Source: Endotrypanum monterogeii
Taxonomy: Eukaryota; Euglenozoa; Kinetoplastea; Trypanosomatida; Trypanosomatidae
Reading direction: 5' to 3'
Assembly: GCA_000333855.2 (NCBI GenBank)
Contig: CM007347.1
Span: 890,911-926,773 of the forward strand
DNA length: 35,863 nucleotides
The notes beneath the pieces were generated by a model. That model was not told where the DNA came from, ran no database searches, and worked only from the letters and a program-made list of their open reading frames with translations. This document shows positions 10,277-18,545 of this stretch, in pieces; positions within the stretch are counted from its first letter, which is position 1; each line of letters begins with the position of its first letter. The translations under genes and the position numbers were made by a program.

Positions 10277-13093
10277 TCACCTACTTGACCTGTCGTGTCG
10301 AGCGAGCCGCTGTCGCACAACGTCATCGAACTTGGACCAGACGGGTTCCCACGTAACGTAATCCCGTGCCTCTTCCAGAACTTCCTCCAGCACTGATGCC
10401 TGTGCAATGCGGGGGCGCCGGCAAAGACTACCGATCTCGTAAGCGGTCATGTGGAACTCGAGGGCTGCTATTTGCAACAGGCGCGTGGTGCAACGTATCA
10501 ACTCGGCTGCCGTGTTGGCTGCGTCCCTATCGTATATAACCGGGGCAGGCACAACTTGCCGTGGCCCGGTACGCAAAAATTGTGAGGCGAATGAAGATGA
10601 CGATGATGACGATGATGTCAGCCACGCAGACGCGATTGCATCTGTACGAACAGAAGAAAGGCCCTGGTGCATCTCCTCCTTTTTTAAGTCACCGACTCGC
10701 TCGGCATTCATTGGCAGCTCTGAAATCAGCGCGCCCGAGACCTGCCTGGGTGGAAGAGAACAGGAGGCCTCAGTGCAGGAGCCTGTGGCTGTGGTGACAG
10801 TACTTTTCCCTGTGGTTGCGCCTACGGACTCGGATGGCGGTGCTGCTGCTGGAGCGCTAGTAGTGATGGTGGCAGCGGCCTCCACTGTTGTCCCGGCTCG
10901 CAGCGTCTGCGCAGGTGATAACATCCTGTGAGCGGTCGGCATCAAAGCACTTGCGACGGGGCAGCCACCACGCTGCGGAGGACAGTGTGTCCTGTGCGCT
11001 GGACTCGCGTCACCCTCCGCCACAGGAAAACACATCGCCGCAGAGCCCGGCTCGACTGCATAAGCGAACGGAGCACCTTCGAGCACGAGAGACGCTAGCA
11101 CCGCTTCTGGCCTCCCTTTCGATATAGTTAAGTCACCGCAGGCTGCGCTTCGTCGCAGCAGCGACGTGTCGTAGAGGTCCACACCACTAGGTGCGAGGAG
11201 CGCGGTTCGCACCAGCTCCGCGTCTGCGACTGCATCCAAGCCGGCAATGTACGCTAGGTTGTGCGCCGAGAAGGGCACCTTAGACTGCGGCCACGATAAC
11301 CACTCGTAGTCCGGATCGGCGTAGCCGGATGGACATATGTAGCTGTGATCTATCGGAATCAGGTGCGGTGCGCTGTCCCTGACCACACTGACAGGGGCAA
11401 ACATCTCTGAGGATGGCGGAGCCTCTGTAGGAGACGCAGACGCCGGCAGAGCCACACCACAAGTCTCCGTCGCCGCCGTCAACCCATCGCACAGCGGGCG
11501 CCGCCCAATACCGAAGGTGCGCTTGGCGTAGCGGCGGTGAAAATTGGACACGAGTACATTACCGCCATGTCGGTCGCCGTTGAGGGTTCGGATGTCGAAG
11601 ATCGCGAGCGCGTGTACCTCGTCGGCATTGAAGTGACCCGGGAGAATGTCTGCCGCCTCTTGACAGTCAGGCACAAACAACTGCAAACTACCCATCTGTG
11701 AGTGGATGGATACCGCCGCTGCTGCTGCTTGTGTTTGAGTGCTCTCAACATCAGCAGTACCCGGACCTCGCCCCATTGTCGTACACGTGCGTTGGTCGTG
11801 AAGGCCACCGCTATTAGAAACACTCCCCTTTCCGGGCATCGAGCGCACTGTACCGGCAGCCAAGCTCACAACAGGAACGCCATCCTCGCCCACTCGGTTA
11901 GCTATGCCATTAACTGTACTGCCCCAATAGGTCGATACCACCTCCACAGTCGGTGGCACCCCGGCGTTGTGCCCGTGATCCAGGCGGTAGGCGAGCACCT
12001 CACGTCGGCTTCCGCTGCCCGGAGAAAACACATCGGCGCGGTTGCTTTCGTGATTCCCGTGTGGATTATTCTTCTGGCCAATCTCCTCGTCGCAGGGCTT
12101 AAAGACAGCCACTACCGCGCCGACACTGTCATCACCCGTCGTCGAGAGTGTTCCAGCCGCCGGCGACGGCAATGACTTGGCGAGTCGCACCATGTAAGTG
12201 CCGCCTGCGCTGTTGCCATGGAGCTCTAGGCTCAGCGGAGAGCCCCAGACCTGAAGGGCAACAAGCGCCTGATGGAAAGATGCGAGTGTGCTCGATCCTG
12301 GTGCACCCTCCATCAAAACATGGTTGACGCCGCAAAGCGACGGCGTCATGGTCCAGTACTCATGGAGGCTGCAGTCACTGTCGCCGCACGGATGCTGCGG
12401 CACAAGACACATCGATCGACCACCATTCCTGTCACCATTGGAAGTGGTGTTGAGGTACTCAGCGCCTACCACAGAAGAAGAAAGAAGGGAGCTGGGAGAC
12501 AAGGCTGCTGTGGAAACGATGCAGGGCTTGGGTCCCGCGCACGTGAGATCGACATAGGGCAGGCGCTTACGAATACGCTGTCGTGTCGGACTGGTCTCAT
12601 ACCGCATTACGGTGGGGCAGGACTCCCCCTCATGAGGTTGATCAAACAACAGCAGAGTAGACGCGAAAGAAGCCAAGGAAGACGGCGTCATTTCCGCCTC
12701 GGGGGTGGCGGCTGCATCTGCACCCGATGCATTTTTATCCCACCTCTGTGCTACATCTTCACGGAGGGAATAGAAATCAGTGCTGGTGTGCCTGCTCCTC
12801 GTGTAATCGGTGGTGAGGTCAACAGTGGTGCAACAGATCGATGCGGAGAGCTTAGCCGGCATGGAAATGTCTGAGGCACCAGTGCAGTCCCCCTTTGTGT
12901 CCCGCTCATCCTCATCGCTCTCGTCAAAAGATGTCAAGTGCAGTTCGCGAAAACCGCACCAGAGTGGTAGTGAGCCAACGTTGCAGTTAACTGCTGGTCC
13001 GCAGCAGTCGGCAGTGTTCATTGAAGCGACGGTTGCACTCATGCCGCCTGCATCGGACTCCACGACCCCTCTCGAAGAACAGCTGCCTGACAT
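10277..13093 (-). CDS. Plant PI4K-gamma-like (type II PI4K family) kinase
   Basis: This encodes a 938-aa kinase of the PI3/PI4-kinase family, closest in motif pattern to plant PI4K-gamma. From ~300 the blocks run in order: a GGTYMVRLA strand; the VAVFKPCDEE block with the ATP-binding lysine (~329) followed by NNPHG; REVLAYRLDH; VPPTVEVV; MGSLQLFVPD; the catalytic loop FDIRTLNGDRHGGNVLV (~500-515); then LIPIDHSYICPSG (~580) carrying the metal-binding Asp, and YEWLSWPQSKVPFS. All key residues are present. Plant members of this clade have been reported to act as protein kinases with weak or no lipid activity, so the substrate is uncertain. The ~290-residue N-terminal part is low complexity with no recognisable ubiquitin-like domain. 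Short Ser/Thr/Ala-rich insertions interrupt the lobes. The frame extends upstream into a (TG)n repeat beginning at GTG 13189; I chose the first ATG at 13093. No membrane segment is visible. Confidence 0.85.
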   Translation of the reverse strand: MSGSCSSRGVVESDAGGMSATVASMNTADCCGPAVNCNVGSLPLWCGFRELHLTSFDESDEDERDTKGDCTGASDISMPAKLSASICCTTVDLTTDYTRSRHTSTDFYSLREDVAQRWDKNASGADAAATPEAEMTPSSLASFASTLLLFDQPHEGESCPTVMRYETSPTRQRIRKRLPYVDLTCAGPKPCIVSTAALSPSSLLSSSVVGAEYLNTTSNGDRNGGRSMCLVPQHPCGDSDCSLHEYWTMTPSLCGVNHVLMEGAPGSSTLASFHQALVALQVWGSPLSLELHGNSAGGTYMVRLAKSLPSPAAGTLSTTGDDSVGAVVAVFKPCDEEIGQKNNPHGNHESNRADVFSPGSGSRREVLAYRLDHGHNAGVPPTVEVVSTYWGSTVNGIANRVGEDGVPVVSLAAGTVRSMPGKGSVSNSGGLHDQRTCTTMGRGPGTADVESTQTQAAAAAVSIHSQMGSLQLFVPDCQEAADILPGHFNADEVHALAIFDIRTLNGDRHGGNVLVSNFHRRYAKRTFGIGRRPLCDGLTAATETCGVALPASASPTEAPPSSEMFAPVSVVRDSAPHLIPIDHSYICPSGYADPDYEWLSWPQSKVPFSAHNLAYIAGLDAVADAELVRTALLAPSGVDLYDTSLLRRSAACGDLTISKGRPEAVLASLVLEGAPFAYAVEPGSAAMCFPVAEGDASPAHRTHCPPQRGGCPVASALMPTAHRMLSPAQTLRAGTTVEAAATITTSAPAAAPPSESVGATTGKSTVTTATGSCTEASCSLPPRQVSGALISELPMNAERVGDLKKEEMHQGLSSVRTDAIASAWLTSSSSSSSSFASQFLRTGPRQVVPAPVIYDRDAANTAAELIRCTTRLLQIAALEFHMTAYEIGSLCRRPRIAQASVLEEVLEEARDYVTWEPVWSKFDDVVRQRLARHDRSSR

Positions 13094-13106
13094 CCCCAAC
13101 TCGTTA

Positions 13107-13108
13107 CT
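13107..13108 (-). promoter_or_regulatory. Possible spliced-leader acceptor AG
   Basis: On the minus strand a moderately pyrimidine-rich stretch (13110-13150) ends in CCCGAG, 13 nt before the ATG of the kinase gene. Other AGs occur close by, including past the (TG)n repeat, so this choice is weak. Confidence 0.25.
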
Positions 13109-13284
13109 CGGGAGGTATAATAGCCACAGCGGCAAGGATGGTTGAGAAAACTGGCGGTGCTCGCTGTCACCACACACACACACACACACAGAGACACGTT
13201 GTCGGCGCTATCGACTTTGTTGTACCGCAGCTCCTCTTTGAACCCACTCAGTCGCAATAGCACCGCTGAGGCGACGAAGCCGTT

Positions 13285-13413
13285 ACACAGGCACTCTGCC
13301 CCCCTCCCCCTCCCCCTCCCTCCCCTACTGTCCCTATCCACCCACTTGCGTCTTTTTCTTCTTTTTCTTTTTTTTTTTGGGGGGGAAGGGGGAGGGGGGC
13401 AGAGTGCCTGTGT
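13285..13413. repeat. Perfect 26-bp inverted repeat
   Basis: The left arm (13285-13310) and right arm (13388-13413) are exact reverse complements over 26 bp, separated by 77 nt. Each arm combines a unique portion (ACAGGCACTCTG) with a C-rich or G-rich run, so the match is not just low complexity. The loop carries a C/T-rich block and a poly-T run. It sits about 190-320 nt upstream of the kinase ATG and would form a strong stem-loop in the precursor RNA. Confidence 0.9.
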
Positions 13414-15141
13414 CACCGCACGAAACACACACACACACACACACTGATGAGGAGGGTAGAAAAAAAGATGTACGGAGGAGAGGCGTACCAGTCACCGAAA
13501 AAAAAAGGGGGAAGGGAAAAACACCCAAAACCGAGAGGAGCAGAGAAAGACAAGAAGAATGAGAAGGTACACGACCCAAATTAGCATAGACAACAGTCGA
13601 AAAGAGGCAACAGGCCAACTACATTAGCGGCGGCAATCGAGGGGGAGCGTGAAATTTTTTTTTGACTGTGGTAGATAAAAATGAAGGAAGAGGGAGAGGG
13701 GAATTGGTGCTGGAGGTAGTGTGTGTGTGTGTGTGTGTGTATGTCTTTCCCTTTGGGGAAGGAGGAGACGGAGGCGGGGCAGTGAAGCACAGTGGTGAAC
13801 GGAGGAAAAAAAAAAAGGTGCGAGGTACACAGAGAGAGAGAGAGAAGGGGTTTCGGTGCTAGTGATCGAGTGAAGATGCCCGTTGAATAAGAGCTGTGAA
13901 AAAGAAAACAAAAAAAAAGAAGGTTGGATTTATGATCGTTTCTCAACTGAATCTGTTAGAGATGTGTGTGTCTCCTCAACGTAAAAGCAAATACATCAGC
14001 TGATAGGAAAAAAAAAACTCGGTATTATTTTCGAGCAGAAGGGGGGCAAACGTATTTTTTTTTTTCAAGGGCAGAAGATATGCGTGAGAAACACCACGCA
14101 CAAATCGTTTTTGGTAGTGCACTCAAGAGAGCAGACACTCGAAAGCAGTGCAGAGAAACGATAGCCTACGCGCGTCACACATAAGCATATAAAATTCAAA
14201 TACACACGAAAACACACACACACACAAAAAAAAAGAAAAAAGAGGGGGAAAGAAGAGAAACCGCCAGGATGACGGCGACCCTCTCCCCTTTCTTGCCCTC
14301 CGTCAAAAGACAGTACAACACTGCACGCAATGAAAAGGCGACGGTAATCGATGAGATGAGGAGGGGGGAGAGAAAGTAAGAACCTATTTCGTTGGTGAAC
14401 AGGTACAGCGTGTACAACGACCCTTCTGTGCACGATTGTCTCGAATCTTTTTTTTTTTTCGTATGCTTCTGTGCGAGAATCCCCTAGAGGAAAGGAAAAA
14501 AAAGAAAAAAAAGGGGGGAGGGGCGGGGGGGATATCAGCAGCAGCAAGAAATATGGAAAAAAAAAGGCCAAGAGCAGCAAAGGGGGGAAGGGGGGAGAAA
14601 ATGTAGAAGGGAACCCCAAAATATGAAACGTGAAAAAAAAGGAGGGAAGATTTCTAGTGAGAGAAAAGTGAAAAGAAAAAGGAAAAAAACGAGAGGATCG
14701 GCTCACCTATCACGCGGTCTGCAAAGCGCAGCTCACTCGAGGGGAAACGGAAGAAAAAAAAAACAGACTACGTGCGTCAGAACATGGATAAAAAAAAAAG
14801 GAGAAGCTGAAAAGAAGACACTCAGTGCACTGAAGCATATGCACACTAATTTTCTTGTCGGTTTCCTGTGTAAGTCCGAGGTACGAAGGTGTCACAGGAG
14901 TGGGGGATGACTTCGATATCCTAACGCGTCACCAAAGCGGTGGCACGTAAAGATTTTTTTTTTTCAAGAGAACGTTGGGGAAGGGGGCTGAAATACTCCA
15001 CCCCGTGAGAGTCTACGAAAAAAAAATACCCTGTCAAGGACAGAATCTCTAACACGGCAACACGACAGAACGTAAAGAAGCGAAACAAGACCGGAAACAA
15101 GAAGGGGTCGTGTGGGAAAGTAAGTGGAACACGGAAAACCT

Positions 15142-15172
<31 letters not shown>

Positions 15173-15282
15173 TATGAGGAAATGTTTGGTGTGTCTCTGT
15201 GAAGGTGCGCACAGACGAAAAAATAAACGATCGATGTGATCCCTGTGGAGACCCACAGAGTTCAGTAGCCACCCTTGCCCGT

Positions 15283-15513
15283 ATGTTCTCAGTCGCACGG
15301 CTCTTTGAACCGCGATCCTGTATTTGGATGTTGTTGCTTTTCGGGACTCCCTTGTTGATGTTCACAGTCGTCTTCGTGGATTTGGGTGATGCCTATCCGC
15401 ACACGGACAGGCATATAACACACACAAACCAGCCCACGACCGCACTAACACATACACTCAAAGACGAAAAGTCCGGTCACGGGTCTGCTGAGATGTATGT
15501 GGGTGGTGCGTGA
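15283..15513 (+). CDS. Doubtful 76-aa plus-strand ORF with one hydrophobic segment
   Basis: An ATG at 15283 opens a 76-codon frame on the strand opposite to all other genes. The N-terminal part reads MFSVARLFEPRSCIW and then MLLLFGTPLLMFTVVFV, a plausible membrane helix. The C-terminal half is Thr/His-rich. About two thirds of third codon positions in the first 40 codons are G or C, higher than in the antisense frame. The frame is also open upstream to 15199. No family is recognised, and the isolated opposite orientation argues against expression. It could be chance or a gene relic. Confidence 0.15.
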   Translation: MFSVARLFEPRSCIWMLLLFGTPLLMFTVVFVDLGDAYPHTDRHITHTNQPTTALTHTLKDEKSGHGSAEMYVGGA

Positions 15514-15743
15514 GAAATGTAGCTGCCAACTCGACACACGCACTTATACAGTCCACCACGGAGACTTCGACGGTCTAGATGATCAACGGCAAACTTTTTT
15601 TTTTTCAACTTCTTATGAATCGGATGCCCTAGTCTTTCGAATATCACTTTCCCCTGTTGCAGGGAGGTGAGAGCTAAAAAAAAAAAAAAGGGGGGGGTAC
15701 CCGCAGCGAGCAGACGTGCAGTTGTATCAATCGGTATATTGGG

Positions 15744-15780
<37 letters not shown>

Positions 15781-16543
15781 CTTGGAGGGGGAAAACACTC
15801 ACAGAGACGAGCTAGATAAATAAATAAGCGTTCGAGTGAGATCCAATATTTAGAACCAACGCCTGCTCATGCGAGTATCGAGAGGAGCGAAAATATATCT
15901 TTTTTTCTTGTTTTCGAAGTATTTTTTCTGCTTTTTCTTTTTTTTCTTTTTTCGGGGGAGTACTGCGGCGTTGGGGGGAGGAAGGCCTCGTGGCCAGGTG
16001 ACCTCCGCGTCCGTCACTGCTGAGGCTACTTTTTTTTTTTTGCAGATTTGTGTGGTATGGCGTGTGTTGGCCAATGCGTGCGTGCGCATGAGAATCTCCC
16101 ACCTTCGAAAGAATTTCATAAATGTATAGTTGTGTTTGATGTCGAGAAATGTACAGTGAGTTATCAATCACCAAGTGGGAAAAAAAAAATGGCAGCATGA
16201 GTAGTACCAAGGAGGAGTTAATGAGCGAGTGAGTGAGGCCCATGCAAGAGAGAGCGGCGGGATAAAATGTACTCACATATGCACACACCTAGAGAGAAAG
16301 AATCACACAGAGCGGTGTCTGCCAGATGAGCTTGAGTTTTCTAAGGTTACGGAAACAAAACGACACCCGCGGGAGGGAGGCAAACGCTACATCGTGCTCC
16401 CCCCCCTCACCCCTCGTCTCATCGCTGTTGTTCGCCCTGCCTTCGCGACTCAAACCATTATACATGCCGCTTGAAGCAGACCCACACAGAATGCATATAT
16501 ATATATATATATATGTGTGTGTGGTGGGGTAGGGGGGGAAGGA

Positions 16544-16951
16544 NNNNNNNNNNNNNNNNNNNNNNNNNNNNNNNNNNNNNNNNNNNNNNNNNNNNNNNNN
16601 NNNNNNNNNNNNNNNNNNNNNNNNNNNNNNNNNNNNNNNNNNNNNNNNNNNNNNNNNNNNNNNNNNNNNNNNNNNNNNNNNNNNNNNNNNNNNNNNNNNN
16701 NNNNNNNNNNNNNNNNNNNNNNNNNNNNNNNNNNNNNNNNNNNNNNNNNNNNNNNNNNNNNNNNNNNNNNNNNNNNNNNNNNNNNNNNNNNNNNNNNNNN
16801 NNNNNNNNNNNNNNNNNNNNNNNNNNNNNNNNNNNNNNNNNNNNNNNNNNNNNNNNNNNNNNNNNNNNNNNNNNNNNNNNNNNNNNNNNNNNNNNNNNNN
16901 NNNNNNNNNNNNNNNNNNNNNNNNNNNNNNNNNNNNNNNNNNNNNNNNNNN
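16544..16951. other. Assembly gap (408 N)
   Basis: This is a run of 408 undetermined bases. Its left edge is a (TA)n-(TG)n-poly-G stretch and its right edge lies inside a relic of the SET-domain gene, so low complexity and local duplication probably stopped assembly. The true length is unknown. Confidence 0.99.
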
Positions 16952-17030
16952 CTACATACGCGAGTATGCAGACTCCTCGAGGGAGTGCAATGCGGTCGAT
17001 CCATCCACGCTTGCGCAGCCAGGGCGGAAA
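16952..17030 (-). pseudogene. Relic of the SET-domain gene
   Basis: On the minus strand this stretch closely matches the coding part of the downstream-numbered SET gene at about 19210-19277. Shared blocks include TGCGCAAGC, TGGATGGAT, CCGCATTGCA and CCCTCGAGGAGTCTGC, in the same order and orientation. Single-base indels shift the frame at least twice: AQAWMDR is read in one frame, IAL in another and LEESAY in a third, corresponding to AQAGWMTRIASLEESAY of the intact protein. The copy runs into the assembly gap, so the rest may be hidden there. Weaker resemblance may continue up to ~17290 (an MAAT block and a PGEI block matching MAAT...PGQV), interrupted by a (CA)n/poly-C insertion. It looks like a decayed tandem duplicate of the gene. 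Confidence 0.7.
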
Positions 17031-17461
17031 CAAGCTGATAGCACAGACAATAACACTGAAACACTTTGAGGTGTGTGTGTGTGGGTGGGGGGGGGGGAAA
17101 GAAGCTCATCACCAGCGAAAAAGGTGAGGTGCGACGGTGCACACGAGCGTTATCGATCAAGGGCACATTTATAAACGTGTGTGACCCCACTGATACAGTT
17201 GAACAATATTTGAACAGCGGAAATCTAGATGCAAAGATCTCTCCGGGCGTGCAGAGGGAGGTGAAAGGGGTGGCGGCCATAAAGGGACAGAGCCATCGCA
17301 CAGAGCACCTGCCGATAGCACAAGTGCATGATGATGCGTTGCGCTTTGTTTTCTATTTCCCATATGCGAACCTACCCAACATGATCGACGCACCACCAAC
17401 GCGGCTACTCGCTGAGCCGCACCCCATCCCATAAGTCCCTCACACACCCGTCAGCTTCTTC
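17031..17461. other. Spacer, possibly continuing the SET relic
   Basis: This is complex-sequence spacer apart from a (TG)n/poly-G run at 17071-17097. On the minus strand MAATPFTSLCTPGEIFAS (about 17230-17285) resembles in order, but weakly, the MAAT...PGQVIITS part of the SET protein, and the distance to the clear relic is similar once the repeat insertion is subtracted. Nothing else is recognisable. Confidence 0.35.
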
Positions 17462-17626
17462 TTAATACGTCTTTTTCTCCGATTGCCGCAGGTCATACTG
17501 CTGACGCATCCACTCCCAACTCTCCTTGTGGCTACCACCGTCGTTTAGCAAAGCAAGCAACGACGCGGCACACATGAAAACGAGCCCATACCTGAACATG
17601 TTAGACTGATACGAAGCCCACCTCAT
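17462..17626 (-). CDS. Small 54-aa single-helix membrane protein candidate
   Basis: From the ATG at 17626 this reads 54 codons to TAA; a second in-frame ATG at 17599 would give 45 aa. The N-terminal part is MRWASYQSNMFR, followed by a hydrophobic helix YGLVFMCAASLLALL and a hydrophilic tail containing KESWEWMRQQYDLRQSEKKTY. One membrane helix, an aromatic/charged tail and a basic N-terminus recall small accessory subunits of mitochondrial inner-membrane complexes, but I do not recognise a family. The frame is on the transcribed strand and sits alone in a 5.4-kb interval. Upstream is a (CA)n tract (17634-17694) and, beyond it, a pyrimidine-rich stretch with TTTAG near 17709 that could be a trans-splice site. 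It is probably real given its composition, but short length keeps confidence moderate. Confidence 0.55.
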   Translation of the reverse strand: MRWASYQSNMFRYGLVFMCAASLLALLNDGGSHKESWEWMRQQYDLRQSEKKTY

Positions 17627-17633
17627 CCTTGTT

Positions 17634-17634
17634 G

Positions 17635-17669
<35 letters not shown>

Positions 17670-17694
17670 GATGTGTGTGTTGATGTGTGTGCGT
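17634..17694. repeat. Compound (TG)n microsatellite
   Basis: A (TG)n tract is interrupted by TTGATG units. It begins 8 nt upstream (on the minus strand) of the 54-aa ORF start. Confidence 0.9.
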
Positions 17695-18039
17695 GTGTAC
17701 AAGTACACTAAAGGCGTTGCAACAGAAACACGCACCCCAGGATAATAAGAAATGGAAATGATAGGTAATATGCTTTAGCAACGAGAGCATGAAAATTACT
17801 AACAGGATAAAGACAAATGAAGCGTTACATTTCAATCACCTCGTAGTATCAATGCATTATGGAAAGACATATGGCACAAGGCAGAGTGGAAGAGAATGAA
17901 GATCAGGGTGTCTTGATAGGGGTGCTCATGCTGCTGTTGCAGCTCTGTCCTCGAATTGTTTTTTTTTATTATTATTTTCTTGTATGTTGTTCCTTTGTCG
18001 TTTTGGAAGAGAGGAATGCTTTGCCATGATGAAGCAAAG

Positions 18040-18041
<2 letters not shown>

Positions 18042-18081
<40 letters not shown>
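18042..18081. repeat. (TA)n microsatellite
   Basis: This is a pure 40-nt TA tract, one of seven TA blocks in the spacers (others near 1483, 2406, 16495, 26638, 33490 and 35738). Confidence 0.95.
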
Positions 18082-18082
<1 letters not shown>

Positions 18083-18545
18083 GACGCGAATAGTAGCTCA
18101 GATGAGCACGTGTCCCGCAGTCTTCCTTATGTAGATAAAATCCATTGCAATTCGATACGAGGCAAACACGCGACTTGTGTGATCCCCAGGAGGTGACGGC
18201 GAAGATTGCGTAACAGCGAAAAACAAACATTGTCGGATGGCACACGTGCCAGCACACACGCCTACAATGGGGATGTTGTGTCACAAACCACGTTCCAGTA
18301 TGTGAGGAAAGACCGCCGCGACGTTCAGGGAGTCGGTGGTGTGCGTGCGGGGAATGGGTAAGGGACGTAACGCTGGAGCTGACGAGCGCACCGGGAGCAT
18401 CCAGCATACGAGTTCACGCATATTTTTTTTTTCATTTTGTAGGCAGTGAGAAGAAGTCATCAAAACAAGTAAACAAACATCTTGACCGCATCCCACGCCG
18501 TGATACGTACTCTCCTCAAAGGCAGAGGAGCCAAGCCAAACGCCG

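Larger units (their letters stand above)
13109..16543. other. Long repeat-rich intergenic spacer
   Basis: This is the first part of a 5.4-kb interval between the SET gene and the kinase gene. It contains (CA)n at 13171-13190 and 13426-13443, (TG)n at 13721-13740, 15142-15168 and 15745-15774, (TA)n at 16495-16514, and dozens of A/T or G homopolymer runs. Most open frames cross these repeats and show no domain. The two features that stand out are the inverted repeat at 13285-13413 and a plus-strand ORF at 15283-15513. No conserved gene is recognisable. Confidence 0.6.
17627..18545. other. Intergenic spacer, 3' flank of SET gene
   Basis: This contains a compound (TG)n tract at 17634-17694, an AT-rich stretch at 17700-17880, a poly-T run near 17960 and a long pure (TA)n block at 18042-18081. 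The minus-strand frames crossing it are repeat read-throughs. No gene is seen. Confidence 0.6.

Noticed and set aside
13094..13189. Upstream extension of the kinase CDS through a (TG)n repeat
   Set aside because: It would start at GTG and translate a microsatellite as CVCVC. The first ATG is at 13093.
14065..14706. 213-codon minus-strand frame
   Set aside because: Its content is mostly Phe/Pro/Ser from translation of A/G homopolymers on the plus strand. There is no domain.
16450..17301. Long open frames across the N run
   Set aside because: They exist only because the undetermined bases contain no stop codons.
17328..17415. C/D-box snoRNA-like pair (ATGATGA ... CTGA) on the plus strand
   Set aside because: The spacing fits, but the terminal stem is poor, no C'/D' boxes are seen and it is opposite to the transcription direction. 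Short motifs like these occur by chance.
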